The notes under the pieces: generated by a model
What the model saw: the letters and a program-made list of their open reading frames with translations, nothing else
What the model was told of the DNA's origin: nothing
The model's database searches: none
Origin: UBA2883 sp964017965
GTDB taxonomy: Bacteria > Cyanobacteriota > Vampirovibrionia > Gastranaerophilales > Gastranaerophilaceae
Direction: 5' to 3'
Assembly: GCA_964017965.1 (NCBI GenBank)
Contig: CAXHNV010000001.1
Coordinates: forward strand, 496,001 to 560,000
Length of the DNA stretch: 64,000 bases
Translations under genes and position numbers: made by a program
In this document: piece by piece, positions 16,899 to 26,352 of the stretch
Layout: the number at the start of each line of letters is the position of its first letter
Numbering within the stretch: position 1 is the first letter of the stretch

Positions 16899-17071
16899 CC
16901 GTTCCCTTTACACACTAATATTTTACGCATGCTTATTCTATCATAATTTTTCTATTTTCGCAACTACCTGATTCGATAATTTAATATTTAGATACAATTT
17001 TAACCCCATATATGTATTAATATATTTACATTTTCTATAGTTTTATACTATAATACAGTTAGAGGTATATT

Positions 17072-17752
17072 ATGTTCAATGTTACAAAAACACATGAAAT
17101 AACTGTCGATACAGTTATCTTAACGCTTAAAGACAATAGTCTAAAAGTCTTATTGGTTAAAAGAGAAAACGAACCATTCAAAGGCAAATGGGCAATCCCC
17201 GGCGGTTACGTCAAAATGTCTGAAAACCTTGACGAAGCTGCTATGCGTGTTCTTAAAGAAAAAACAAACGTAGATAACATCTACCTCGAACAATTATATA
17301 CCTTCGGTGACCCGCTTCGTCACCCTATCTCCCGTGTTATTACCTGTGCATACTTTGCACTAATCAGAGCGGAAGATGTTGACGTAATCTCTGATGATAA
17401 CGTTGCATGGCACAAAGTCGATGACCTGCCTGCCCTCGCATTCGACCACAAAGAGATTATCCAGTATTCACTTAAACGTACCCGTGAACGTCTTGAACTC
17501 TGTCCGGTTGCGTATCAATTATTGAACGAGAAATTCACTCTTACCGAAATGCAAAAAGCCTACGAACTAATCATGGGCAAAACCCTCGATAAGAGAAATT
17601 TCAGAAAGAAAGTTATTCAAACAGAAGGGCTTATCGAATTAGGCGAATTTTCTAAATCTACCTCTAAACGTCCTGCGAGACTTTATACATTTGAACACAT
17701 TAGCCTTAATTCAAAACGTGCCCACTTTATTAAAAAGGAGAAAACAGAATAA
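17072..17752 (+). CDS. Nudix-fold regulator, NrtR-like
   Basis: A 226-residue protein with an N-terminal Nudix domain and a C-terminal winged-helix region (about residues 150-220; KNFRKK-type segment near KRNFRKKVIQTEGLIELGEF). The layout is that of NrtR-family repressors, which sense ADP-ribose and control NAD synthesis or sugar genes. The Nudix box is degenerate: in GGYVKMSENLDEAAMRVLKE the usual R-E is R-V and the later E-E-x-G is E-K-T-N, so hydrolysis is unlikely and a sensor role is favoured. pncC, an NAD-recycling gene, is less than 1.1 kb downstream. The stop codon overlaps the start of secG by one base. Confidence 0.82.
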   Translation: MFNVTKTHEITVDTVILTLKDNSLKVLLVKRENEPFKGKWAIPGGYVKMSENLDEAAMRVLKEKTNVDNIYLEQLYTFGDPLRHPISRVITCAYFALIRAEDVDVISDDNVAWHKVDDLPALAFDHKEIIQYSLKRTRERLELCPVAYQLLNEKFTLTEMQKAYELIMGKTLDKRNFRKKVIQTEGLIELGEFSKSTSKRPARLYTFEHISLNSKRAHFIKKEKTE

Positions 17753-17976
17753 TGTTAAGTTTTGTATGGGCTATACAAGTTATATCAGCAGTTTTACTAA
17801 TCGGATTAGTACTAATCCACTCGCCTAAAGGTGACGGACTTGCAGGAATCGGCGGCTCTGCTCAAATGTTCTCATCTCAAAAAGGTGCTGAAAAGAACTT
17901 GAATAAGTTAACTACAATAGTAGCTATCGTATTTGTAGTGTGTGTATTTTTATTAGGCTTCGGCATCGTTAAATAG
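17752..17976 (+). CDS. secG: Protein translocase subunit SecG
   Basis: A 74-residue inner-membrane protein with two transmembrane helices and the conserved cytoplasmic loop between them (LIHSPKGDGLAGIGGSAQMF), which identifies SecG, the accessory subunit of the SecYEG channel. It is translationally coupled to the regulator before it (ATG overlaps its last base) and to the SDR gene after it (ATG follows the stop directly). Confidence 0.93.
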   Translation: MLSFVWAIQVISAVLLIGLVLIHSPKGDGLAGIGGSAQMFSSQKGAEKNLNKLTTIVAIVFVVCVFLLGFGIVK

Positions 17977-18678
17977 ATGAATATTCTAGTCACAGGTTCA
18001 ACAAGAGGTATCGGTAAAGCTATTGCCGAATCGCTTCAAAGTATCGGCAACGTATACCTAACCGGAAGAAATGAAGAGCTCTTGAAGTGCTCTGATTGTG
18101 CCGGCTATTGTGTATGTGATTTGTCAGCTAACCCTGATAAATTAGCCGAATTTGTTAAAAATAACAAAATCGATGTCCTTGTAAACAACGCAGGTGAATA
18201 TATCTACGGCGCGATTGATAAAATGGGCACCGAACAGATTGAACACATCTGCGCAACCAACTTAATCGCGCCGATGAAGCTAATCTCATCAGCTGTGCCC
18301 TATATGAAAACCCAAAAATTTGGTCGTATAATAAACATAGGTTCAATCTCAGGTGTTATGGGCGAAGCCTATGCAAGCCTTTATTCATCAACAAAATCAG
18401 GGCTCATTGGACTAACAAAAGCGTTAGCGCTTGAGCTTGCAGAGTATAACATAACCGTAAATACTATCAATCCGGGTTGGGTTGATACGGAACTTGGCAA
18501 TTCATCTATCGAAGACAGTGATTTTTCAAAAGAAGAGATTCTTGAAACCATACCTCAGCGCAGGTTTGTGGAACCGGTTGAAGTGGCTAACCTTGTTAAA
18601 TACCTTGTATCGCCCGAAGCGAAAGGGATTACAGGTCAATCGATTAACCTTTGTGCCGGTCTGAGTGTAGGGATTTAA
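17977..18678 (+). CDS. Short-chain dehydrogenase/reductase
   Basis: A 233-residue SDR oxidoreductase. It has the NAD(P)-binding TGSTRGIGKAIA, the NNAGE motif, the catalytic Ser in GSISGVMG and the YxxxK pair (YSSTK), then PGWVDTE. It most resembles 3-oxoacyl-ACP reductase (FabG)-type enzymes, but no fatty-acid genes are adjacent, so the substrate stays open. The start codon directly follows the secG stop. Confidence 0.88.
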   Translation: MNILVTGSTRGIGKAIAESLQSIGNVYLTGRNEELLKCSDCAGYCVCDLSANPDKLAEFVKNNKIDVLVNNAGEYIYGAIDKMGTEQIEHICATNLIAPMKLISSAVPYMKTQKFGRIINIGSISGVMGEAYASLYSSTKSGLIGLTKALALELAEYNITVNTINPGWVDTELGNSSIEDSDFSKEEILETIPQRRFVEPVEVANLVKYLVSPEAKGITGQSINLCAGLSVGI

Positions 18679-18734
18679 TCTCATCTAAATTATTTATTGA
18701 CAAATATTTTTATGTAGCATAAATTATATTTGTT

Positions 18735-19235
18735 ATGTTTAGAAAAAAGAAAAAAATAGAAGAAGAAATAGCTCAAATACTATTTGATAACTCGTTAGTG
18801 ATATCAACGGCAGAATCCTGTACCGGCGGGCTTTTAAGCTCTCGCTTAACAGATGTTTCAGGCAGTTCACGATACATCAAGCTCAACTTTGTAACCTATT
18901 CAAACGAAGTTAAACAAAGCCTGCTTGGTGTAACCGCTCAAACTCTTGAAAACTGCGGTGCTGTAAGTCGTGAATGTGCTGCTGAAATGGCACTCGGTTT
19001 GCACGCAAAGACAAACGCTGATATCGTAATCTGTACAACAGGTATTGCAGGTCCTACAGGCGGTACACCAAACAAACCCGTAGGACTAATGTACGTTGCC
19101 ATTAAATCAAACTACAAAGCAATCGTACAAGAATTCAGACTAAATCCGAGACTAAAACGCGACAAGATGAAATATCAGTTCACCCAATGCGCACTCGAGA
19201 TGTTAAAAGAATTTCTGACAACTCCTAATGTATAG
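18735..19235 (+). CDS. pncC: Nicotinamide-nucleotide amidase (CinA C-terminal type)
   Basis: A 166-residue stand-alone CinA C-terminal domain. It has the substrate-site STAESCTGGLLSSRLTDVSG, the conserved Tyr in FVTYSNEVK and the TGIAGPTGGTPNKPVG loop. PncC deamidates nicotinamide mononucleotide to nicotinate mononucleotide in NAD recycling. The N-terminal molybdopterin-like CinA domain is absent. The NrtR-like regulator upstream may be linked in function. The 3' end overlaps the convergent gene by 11 bp. Confidence 0.92.
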   Translation: MFRKKKKIEEEIAQILFDNSLVISTAESCTGGLLSSRLTDVSGSSRYIKLNFVTYSNEVKQSLLGVTAQTLENCGAVSRECAAEMALGLHAKTNADIVICTTGIAGPTGGTPNKPVGLMYVAIKSNYKAIVQEFRLNPRLKRDKMKYQFTQCALEMLKEFLTTPNV

Positions 19236-20151
19236 AGCCTGAGTTACCCATAGATACAAACTGCTCAAGTACCTGCGGACACTTGTTAATCAAGAACTGT
19301 GCAAGCTGTTTGGTGTCAATTTGTGATGCCACGATTGAGAACAAGTCTTCAGGCAGTTCTCTTGTCATAATCTGTAGTGATTCAGGGTTCAATGCTATCA
19401 TTGATTTAACCATATCAGGCTTTTGCTGTTGACCGACCATGTTGATATAAGACTCTGAGCTGAAATTCAACATCACGCTCATATCTTCATTAGCCATTTG
19501 CATAATAATAGCCTGCTGCACCTCAGGGTCCAATGCAGCCATTGTTTCTTTAAACTGCTTGTCAGGCAGTGATGTCAGTTGATTGAGTACTTTGGAGATG
19601 TCTTTTGTATCAACAGCCTGCCCCGTAATCCCTTCTGTCATCTGGATTAACATCTCAGGGTCAAGATTACGTAACTGTGCTGTTATAACTTCTTTTTTCA
19701 AATCATCACTCATAAAGAATGCTTCAAGTTCTTCTTCCGGCATCATCTTAATAATTTGTGCCAACGGGAACGATTCCAATGCCACATTCAAAACTTCCGG
19801 TGCTGAGGCATACTGCAAGAGCTCTTGCAGCTTATCCTGAGTGAAGAAATTCAAGCCGACTACCATATCTTCTGAATCCAACATCAACAACACTTTCTCA
19901 CGCTGTTCAGCAGACAGCTTATTGATAATATTGTATTTATTAGACGGCTCTGTTAACTTAAACGTATTGATAAGTTCATCGGCGTTGCCAAAAAGCTTGC
20001 GCCCGTAGTCTTTTGCTAAGGTATTCCCGCTTTCTGCTTCTGCTTTAATAACATCATCAATCGATTTATCAGCGTAACTCTGCCACCTTGATGTTGAAAG
20101 GTTTAACTGAGTCTTCAAATGATACTGGTCTGTATTCAGAGCAATCGACAT
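19225..20151 (-). CDS. Helical-repeat protein resembling FliG/MgtE N-terminal domains
   Basis: A 308-residue soluble protein made of repeated helical pairs with recurring acidic-hydrophobic motifs (LPDKQFKETMAALDPEVQQA, MPEEELEAFF, LPEDLFSIVASQ). Such superhelical repeats are seen in the FliG N-terminus and the MgtE N-domain, but no motility or magnesium-channel part is attached and no flagellar genes are close. The start has a good AGGAG. It is a stand-alone minus-strand gene. A protein-interaction role is plausible; the family assignment is tentative. Confidence 0.65.
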   Translation of the reverse strand: MSIALNTDQYHLKTQLNLSTSRWQSYADKSIDDVIKAEAESGNTLAKDYGRKLFGNADELINTFKLTEPSNKYNIINKLSAEQREKVLLMLDSEDMVVGLNFFTQDKLQELLQYASAPEVLNVALESFPLAQIIKMMPEEELEAFFMSDDLKKEVITAQLRNLDPEMLIQMTEGITGQAVDTKDISKVLNQLTSLPDKQFKETMAALDPEVQQAIIMQMANEDMSVMLNFSSESYINMVGQQQKPDMVKSMIALNPESLQIMTRELPEDLFSIVASQIDTKQLAQFLINKCPQVLEQFVSMGNSGSIH

Positions 20152-20239
20152 AGTAATCTCCTGTGTTTATATATTATATATATACTAAGTCGATATGCGC
20201 AACAAAATTGCCATGTTTGTTACTTTTTGTAAAGCAGGC

Positions 20240-20866
20240 TTAAACAATCTGCGGGATAAGAACAGAAAGCGTTTCAGCAATTCTTCTGTGAGCGTCGGTC
20301 TTAAAATGGATACTGTCTTCGTTGCAGGTTTTTATTATACGATTAACGTCAAAGTACTCACAGTTTTCGTCTTTAGCGAGAAGTTTTAGCTTCTTTGAGA
20401 ATTCAACAGTTTTTGCTATTGAGCGTCTGTTAAACATACATCCGAAATTACTGCGGTCGATGTTATTACCTATAATCGCAGGTGGCAAGAGTAAAATTTC
20501 GGTATCATAATGGTATTCTGAGCCTCTTATGATATTGATAAGTGTTTTTATACCTGTCAAAACAGCTTCAACTGAGGCGTGAAAGATTGTTTGAAAATCG
20601 TTCAAACCGAGCATAATAATAACCAAATCGGCATGAGAATATTTTTGAAGACAGTCGGGCAGATAATCTATGCTGCAGGTTTTATAGTCGCCATAATCCT
20701 TAAAGATGACGGTTCTTGCGTTGTAGCCTTCTTCGATTATGTTGTATTCATCTTTTAAAAGTTCTTGCAAAACACCTGTCCAGCGGGTTGAATTATCATA
20801 TCTGCCGCCGTTTTCAGGGTTGAAACCATAAGTATTACTATCACCAAAACATAAAATATTTTTCAT
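20240..20866 (-). CDS. SGNH/GDSL-family hydrolase
   Basis: A 208-residue esterase-type hydrolase. The nucleophile block is CFGDSNTYGF (Ser in GDSN), the oxyanion block is MLGLNDFQ, and the C-terminal catalytic pair is in FKTDAHRRIAE (Asp and His). There is no signal peptide, so it is cytoplasmic. The arrangement resembles arylesterase/lysophospholipase L1-like enzymes; the substrate (acyl or acetyl ester) is not known. It is on the minus strand, downstream of mutL, with a 61-bp gap. Confidence 0.87.
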   Translation of the reverse strand: MKNILCFGDSNTYGFNPENGGRYDNSTRWTGVLQELLKDEYNIIEEGYNARTVIFKDYGDYKTCSIDYLPDCLQKYSHADLVIIMLGLNDFQTIFHASVEAVLTGIKTLINIIRGSEYHYDTEILLLPPAIIGNNIDRSNFGCMFNRRSIAKTVEFSKKLKLLAKDENCEYFDVNRIIKTCNEDSIHFKTDAHRRIAETLSVLIPQIV

Positions 20867-20927
20867 AGTTTTAGGATAGATAAACCTAAAAATCTAAACT
20901 ATTAGCTATGTCGGTACTGTTTTAAGG

Positions 20928-22694
20928 TTATTCCGGACGCATAAAGAAACTCGCTATTTCATTATGTTTCAGCACTTTTGAAATAGGTCTTCCGTGAGGG
21001 CATGTATAAGGTAGTTTGCAGCCTCTCCAGTTTTTGATAATCTCTTCCATTTGGAATAGGTTCAACGGAGTGTTTGCCTTAACCGCCGCTTTACAAGAGG
21101 TAGTTATAAGGATTCGTTCTTCAAGGTTATTTATATCGCCTTCAATATTTTCCATAATATCGGCAAGAATCTCTTTAGGGCTGTATTTTGCAAGTAGCTG
21201 AGGAATTTTTCTGAAGATAATCTCGTTATCGTTCATAAAATCAATACCGTAGCCAAATTTTTCAAACTTTGGAAGGTTATTCTTTATAATCTCTGCTTCT
21301 TCAGCACTAACAGGTAAAACATCAGAGATGAATAACATTTGTGAAGCCGGTTCATGTTGCGCCTGTAAGGTTTCGTAGATATATCTCTCATCAGCAATGT
21401 GCTGGTCTACAATCTCAAGCCCGTCTTCTTTTTCTATTAAGATATAAGTGTTTTTGTACTGACCGATAATGTTTTCTCGCTGGACTTCTTCTTTTTTAAT
21501 CAATTGTTTTTGTTGAACGTGCTCAACTTTAGTGTATTGAACGGGTCTTTCTTCATCTTCAGTGTTTATTGAATCAAACGCGCTCAAAATCTTGCTGATA
21601 TTAACAGTGTTTTCTTCAATCATATCCATTTCCGGTGCTTTAGGTTCAGGTGATTTGAAGACGTCCTGACTAACAGAATACACATTCTCTTTTCTTGTTA
21701 TATGAGGTAGATTCATCAATGCTGTTTCGATTGACGTTCTTATGAAATTAAATATCTGGTTAGGGTTTTTGTATTTAACCTCTTTTTTCGTAGGGTGGAC
21801 GTTTATGTCGATATCCTCAGGCGGCATGCTCAAATTTAAGACTACAAACGGGTATTTGCCGTTTGGTAGTGAGTTTCTGTATGCCATGTCGATTGCCTTT
21901 ATGAAAACGGGACATTTTATAAGTCTATCGTTTACAAAAATATGGTAATCTTTTTTGCTTGTACGGGTGAAATCCGGTGTACTTACGTAACCTGAGATAT
22001 ATATTTTTGAGATTGGGTCATCGTTAGATACGGGTCTGAGGTTTGAAAAAAGTGTTTTAGAGAACACAGTTTTGATAGCACCTTCAAGCCCTCCGACACC
22101 GTCTGTTTTCAGTGTTGTTTTGCCGTTGTTCTTAAGCTCGATTGCAACGTCAGGGTTTGAGATTGCTATCGCGGTTACAAGTTCTGAGATGTACGAAAAC
22201 TCTGTTTTTTCGCTTTTAAGGAACTTTAGCCTTACGGGGATATTGTAGAAAAGGTCTTTTATTTCCATAATCGTGCCTATGGCGCAGCCTGTTTGTGAGT
22301 GTTCGACTTCGGAGTTTTCGCAGACAACTTTTGTACCGTAATCGTTGTCTTGTGTACGGGTTGTACAAACTACTTTGGCAATAGAAATTATGCTTGCAAG
22401 CGCTTCACCTCTAAACCCTAGGGTGTGAATGTTGTAGAGGTCTTCGCCTGTAGAGATTTTGCTCGTAGCGTGTTTTGAGAACGCTAAGACGATATCATCG
22501 GGGTGGATTCCGGAGCCGTTATCGGCAACTCTAATGTTACGGCATTCGTTAGAGATTTCAATGCTTACACGAGTTGCACCCGCGTCGATTGAGTTCTCAA
22601 CAAGCTCTTTTACAACAGATGACGGACGCTCGATTACTTCCCCTGCTGCTATTTGATTTATTGTATGCTGATTTAACTGTTTAATCCTGCCCAT
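20928..22694 (-). CDS. mutL: DNA mismatch repair protein MutL
   Basis: A 588-residue MutL. The N-terminal GHKL ATPase has ELVENSIDAGA, VADNGSGI, GFRGEAL; the C-terminal dimerisation domain carries the endonuclease metal site in the form VDQHIADERYIYE (family pattern DQHA-x2-E-x4-E, here with Ile for Ala) and the CPHGRP motif. It therefore belongs to the nicking type of MutL found in bacteria without MutH. It acts with MutS in repair of replication errors; mutS is not in the window. Confidence 0.96.
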   Translation of the reverse strand: MGRIKQLNQHTINQIAAGEVIERPSSVVKELVENSIDAGATRVSIEISNECRNIRVADNGSGIHPDDIVLAFSKHATSKISTGEDLYNIHTLGFRGEALASIISIAKVVCTTRTQDNDYGTKVVCENSEVEHSQTGCAIGTIMEIKDLFYNIPVRLKFLKSEKTEFSYISELVTAIAISNPDVAIELKNNGKTTLKTDGVGGLEGAIKTVFSKTLFSNLRPVSNDDPISKIYISGYVSTPDFTRTSKKDYHIFVNDRLIKCPVFIKAIDMAYRNSLPNGKYPFVVLNLSMPPEDIDINVHPTKKEVKYKNPNQIFNFIRTSIETALMNLPHITRKENVYSVSQDVFKSPEPKAPEMDMIEENTVNISKILSAFDSINTEDEERPVQYTKVEHVQQKQLIKKEEVQRENIIGQYKNTYILIEKEDGLEIVDQHIADERYIYETLQAQHEPASQMLFISDVLPVSAEEAEIIKNNLPKFEKFGYGIDFMNDNEIIFRKIPQLLAKYSPKEILADIMENIEGDINNLEERILITTSCKAAVKANTPLNLFQMEEIIKNWRGCKLPYTCPHGRPISKVLKHNEIASFFMRPE

Positions 22695-22733
22695 AACAAC
22701 ATTCTATGTAAATTGGGATAGCTTTGCAAGATT

Positions 22734-24053
22734 TTATTGCGCGTTTGTAAAATACTTTCTGAATTGTGGGTATTTTTCTTTTAACCGTTCAGGGAATGTT
22801 TTAAATGCCTTTTTGGGTGAAACTCTATAAGAGCTGATGTTTACATCAACGCCCATTTCTTCGTGCATAGTTTCTTTTATGACATACGGATACCATTCGC
22901 GTCCTCTGAGTTTGGACGTTTGTCCGGCTTTCATAATATCTTCTATATAGTGTTTGCAATATTTCGGGATATCAGGGTATTTGCGCATAAAATATTTCAT
23001 CGGAGTATTGCTGCGTTCTTCGTTACGTGATTTTGTTACAAAGATGAAGTTGTAGGCTTCGTTTACCCCGCCTTTTGATTCCGGAACGATGTGTTCAATT
23101 GTACCAAGAGATTCACTTACGAGTCTTTTGGCAATGGTTTTATCGTCTTTATCTGCCATTTCAACAATGAACGCATCGACACTGTCTTTTGAGGTTGGCA
23201 GAGTGTTTGCTAAATCTATTATCGGTTCAAGCTCGTTTGGCTCACCAAGGGTCTCAGGGATGAATTCTTCTTGAAGCTCTAATATGCGTTCAAGTGGAGT
23301 TTTGCCTTTGACGTTAGTGTTATAAGGTTGATCGAGAAATAGGCTGTGGGCTTCGCGGAACCTTTTCATAGCCGGTTTTCTTTGAGCTCCCGGAAGTTTT
23401 CGAATGCTGTTTTCTATTTGTTTAAGAGTTTCGTATTGTGAAATTCTGACAAGATCGTTTATTAATCTGTGCTTCTTGAAGTGGTTACTGTCTTCTTTAG
23501 GAAGAAGTATTTGTGGTCTGGATTTGTCTATTAAGCCATAAACCTTGTTTCTGTTGCTATCTGAAAGGTTTGCTGAAAGTTCCTCCATTTTATCTAAGAT
23601 TTTGGCTTGAGTTTTAATTATATTTTGGATTGCTTGAGGTTTTTCTTCTGTCAAGATTTCGTTTAGTGAAGCGTGACGCTCTTTTTGTAAACCGGTTTCA
23701 AGCATATAGAATACTGTTTCTTCAACGGGAAGCATGCTTTCTGTATATTGAGACAGGTATTTGATTTTGTCACGACTTGTACGAGTTTTGGAGAGATCTT
23801 GATAGATTTGGTTCATCTCTTTGTTATTCAGGATAATAACGTCGCTGTATGGGTCACGGATTCCTGATAGCCCTCTTAAGAATTGACCTTCTGTAACACT
23901 GGATTGAAAACTTACGTTTTGTGTTACCGGTGTTGTGCGCTGAAACTTATCACAGCTCAAGCCTTTGTTGTCTATACTCTGCGGGTTTGTGACCGTATTA
24001 TAGCGAACGGTGAGTGGTTGATATTGAAGGTTTACAGTTGGAATTATTTGCAT
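22734..24053 (-). CDS. HNH-type nuclease domain protein, lineage-specific
   Basis: A 439-residue protein. The N-terminus is polar with the patch TQNVSFQSS at about residue 47. The middle is helical. Near residues 320-360 there is an HNH-like segment, EHIVPESKGGVNEAYNF, followed by two Arg/Lys-rich residues groups and EERSNTP, matching the histidine-central Asn pattern of HNH endonucleases. The C-terminus ends in a basic region (KKAFKTFPERLKEKYPQFRK). No signal peptide. The role could be nucleic-acid cutting in a secreted or surface-attached effector, but this is speculation. Confidence 0.68.
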   Translation of the reverse strand: MQIIPTVNLQYQPLTVRYNTVTNPQSIDNKGLSCDKFQRTTPVTQNVSFQSSVTEGQFLRGLSGIRDPYSDVIILNNKEMNQIYQDLSKTRTSRDKIKYLSQYTESMLPVEETVFYMLETGLQKERHASLNEILTEEKPQAIQNIIKTQAKILDKMEELSANLSDSNRNKVYGLIDKSRPQILLPKEDSNHFKKHRLINDLVRISQYETLKQIENSIRKLPGAQRKPAMKRFREAHSLFLDQPYNTNVKGKTPLERILELQEEFIPETLGEPNELEPIIDLANTLPTSKDSVDAFIVEMADKDDKTIAKRLVSESLGTIEHIVPESKGGVNEAYNFIFVTKSRNEERSNTPMKYFMRKYPDIPKYCKHYIEDIMKAGQTSKLRGREWYPYVIKETMHEEMGVDVNISSYRVSPKKAFKTFPERLKEKYPQFRKYFTNAQ

Positions 24054-24128
24054 TATGGATAGTTAAAAACATGAAAAAGATTTTTTTTGCGGGTAGCAAA
24101 AAATTTTTTTAGGCGGTTTTTAGGAAGT

Positions 24129-24464
24129 ATGAAGTGTAGTTTTTTAACAATGACGAATTTTTATAGACTACAGTCTTTAGGTAATCAGAGTGCTAAAACT
24201 CCGAGTTTTTGCGGCAGAGCACAGGAAAAACTTATTAAGAAACTGATGGCGAGCAAGAACCCGAAGGAATGGAAATATACGTTCGATGAGATTAAGGGTG
24301 TGTATGAACATTTGGGTTATGATGTTATGTACAAACGCGGCTCACACGCTATTGTTAATGTAAACGGTACGAATGTGCCATTGGTTATACCTCATAAGGA
24401 TAAGTATGTAAGCCCAATGGATATCAAGAATTTGAAAGCTGTTATTCGTGGCGAGATTAAGTAA
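24129..24464 (+). CDS. HicA-like domain protein with lineage N-terminus
   Basis: The last 60 residues look like the HicA/YcfA fold, a small RNA-binding toxin domain: DEIKGVYEHLGYDVMYKRGS with the hallmark His right after (GSH), then a beta segment ending VPLVIPHKD and a basic helix. Before it lies a 45-residue extension with the patch TPSFCGRAQ typical of this genome's hypothetical proteins. No HicB-like antitoxin gene is adjacent. The start is uncertain: ATG 24129 has AGGAAG very close upstream; ATG 24150 and TTG 24087 are alternatives. Confidence 0.65.
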   Translation: MKCSFLTMTNFYRLQSLGNQSAKTPSFCGRAQEKLIKKLMASKNPKEWKYTFDEIKGVYEHLGYDVMYKRGSHAIVNVNGTNVPLVIPHKDKYVSPMDIKNLKAVIRGEIK

Positions 24465-24476
24465 TAAAAAAAGTTT

Positions 24477-25343
24477 TTAAACCGGGAACTTTTTAACATA
24501 GATAGCAGCGATATCGAACGCTTCACGTTCCAGCAGGATTTTTGTATAGAGCGGTGATGTTACGGGTGGATAGTTTTGAATACAATTCAGATATATCATT
24601 GCTTTTTGGTAGGTTGGGCTGCCTTTTTTGTGTTTGGTTTCGGCAGGCGGGATATTTGCCCATGGAGAAGTTGAATAGCGTTTTTCAGCGTAGTCGTTTA
24701 GTGACTTTTCTTCAATCATGTTTTTGGGTTTTTGGTGAGTCCAGGCTTTGATAATGGTTTTGTCGTCAATACCTTCTGTTTCTCTAAGGATTTGGTGTTG
24801 TTTAGCGTGAACACATTCGTGGGCGATTTTTTGGATGATGAACCGGCGATGTTCTTTGGGTGAGACATCTTCTACGATTAGCTTATCGAAGCCGAGGCTT
24901 CCGTTTTTGTTTTGGGCTTCAACAAATTGGTTTGCTGTTTCGTTGTTTATGAAAAGAGGCAGCTTATCGGAGGGAGATATTAGTGGGATTTTGACTCCGT
25001 TTTTGATGCCTACGATTTTTTTGTCACTTGTCATCAGGTCATAGAGGTTCATCTCTATCTCGTTTTTGTTGAATGTGAAACCGCCGCCTAGTTGTGATGT
25101 TTCGTCATAGACGAAGTTTAGTTTAGCGGGGTTATCGATTTGAAAATCTTTGTTTATGTTGTTATAGATTTCATCTATTTCGTTTTTGGGGAAGAGTGAG
25201 TCGAACTTTTTGCGAGCGATTGTTTCGGGAGTTAGAGTTGATTGAAACGAATCGTTTGGTTGCACAGCTCCTTTAAATCCGACACTTTTTGAGAGCGGAT
25301 TGAGAGGTTTTATAGATGAGACTGTATTCAGATTAACTAACAT
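24477..25343 (-). CDS. Zincin-like metallopeptidase domain protein
   Basis: A 288-residue protein. The N-terminus carries SKSVGFKGAVQ (lineage patch, Phe at about 23). Residues 175-179 form HECVH within IAHECVHAKQH, a HExxH zinc-binding site, and the C-terminal LLEREAFDIAA offers a glutamate third ligand, as in gluzincins. It could be a protease acting on cell-wall or surface proteins; no signal peptide is visible. It is convergent with the HicA-like gene (12-bp gap). Confidence 0.65.
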   Translation of the reverse strand: MLVNLNTVSSIKPLNPLSKSVGFKGAVQPNDSFQSTLTPETIARKKFDSLFPKNEIDEIYNNINKDFQIDNPAKLNFVYDETSQLGGGFTFNKNEIEMNLYDLMTSDKKIVGIKNGVKIPLISPSDKLPLFINNETANQFVEAQNKNGSLGFDKLIVEDVSPKEHRRFIIQKIAHECVHAKQHQILRETEGIDDKTIIKAWTHQKPKNMIEEKSLNDYAEKRYSTSPWANIPPAETKHKKGSPTYQKAMIYLNCIQNYPPVTSPLYTKILLEREAFDIAAIYVKKFPV

Positions 25344-25492
25344 ACTTAACTAAAACCCGTACAGCTACATTTTTGCCACTTTGTAAAGCAAAGGTTTACA
25401 CAATGTAGAGAATATAGAGTTGTTGGATTAATTTTTGTAAATCATTTATATGATTTTTTGTTAAAATTTATGAAAAATAGGGTATAATATAA

Positions 25493-26329
25493 TTAAGCGG
25501 TGTATTTGCCATTTGGCAGTACACTGTTTTCATTTTTATAAGTATTTAAAAAGTTATACATATTAGGATTTTCTTTTTCACAAAATTCTTTTAATTTATA
25601 TGTTATACCTATGTTATTTAAACTTCCTGTTTGCTTTGAATAAGCAAATTTTGGCAATAGTATTCTAAAGAAAGGATATTCAGGATTATCATCTTTAAAG
25701 GCTCTGTTGACATTATATGCACATAGGTCCGTAAGCTGAATAAAATTATTGTATTGAGAATCAACAAACATAATGTTTTCAATAATTTTTTTAATTCCTT
25801 TCCACGAATAACCTTCTTCAACTTGTAGTGTGTGAGTTCGATTTAACATTTTTTCAATATTATCTGAACATTTATCCATAATAACAATAGCTTGCTTATC
25901 ATGATGATTATATTCCATAAATAAAGAAATTCTTTCTAATAAGTACTGAATGGCAAAGATATTAGGTTCAGGTTTATTTATTCCATAGTATCTTAGCAGA
26001 GAATCTTTGTTAATAACTGTAGAAATTAGAGTGCAATTGTTATTAACAATAATATCCATTAAACCACAAGAAAGTTGTTTCAATTCATCTTTTGATAAAT
26101 TTGCAAGATACTCATGTTTTTCTCTTTCCTTTGGGAATCTTATCCAATTTGATTTTACTTCTAAAATTGGTGCAGTATTAGTTTTGAAGATAGCTGTTTT
26201 TAATTCATTAACTTGATGATTGATAGATTTCCAATCATTAGCGTTAATACCTAAAGCATTAAATACAAAATACTTTGAGCCTGAATTATATGCAATTTCT
26301 CCTGATTCATCAATATAGAATAAAAACAT
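25493..26329 (-). CDS. DUF3800 family protein
   Basis: A 278-residue protein beginning FLFYIDESGEIAYN, the signature of DUF3800, a family with an RNase H-like fold and acidic active-site residues (Asp and Glu in the first motif, a second Asp in IVIMDKCSD, a third in IQLTDLCAYN). These proteins are frequent in phage, plasmid and defence neighbourhoods, but their job is not well established. It is followed upstream on the same strand by DUF4145 and two XRE regulators, all read toward it. The region is AT-rich. Confidence 0.82.
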   Translation of the reverse strand: MFLFYIDESGEIAYNSGSKYFVFNALGINANDWKSINHQVNELKTAIFKTNTAPILEVKSNWIRFPKEREKHEYLANLSKDELKQLSCGLMDIIVNNNCTLISTVINKDSLLRYYGINKPEPNIFAIQYLLERISLFMEYNHHDKQAIVIMDKCSDNIEKMLNRTHTLQVEEGYSWKGIKKIIENIMFVDSQYNNFIQLTDLCAYNVNRAFKDDNPEYPFFRILLPKFAYSKQTGSLNNIGITYKLKEFCEKENPNMYNFLNTYKNENSVLPNGKYTA

Positions 26330-26352
26330 ATTCCCTCTTTATATTGGTAGTG

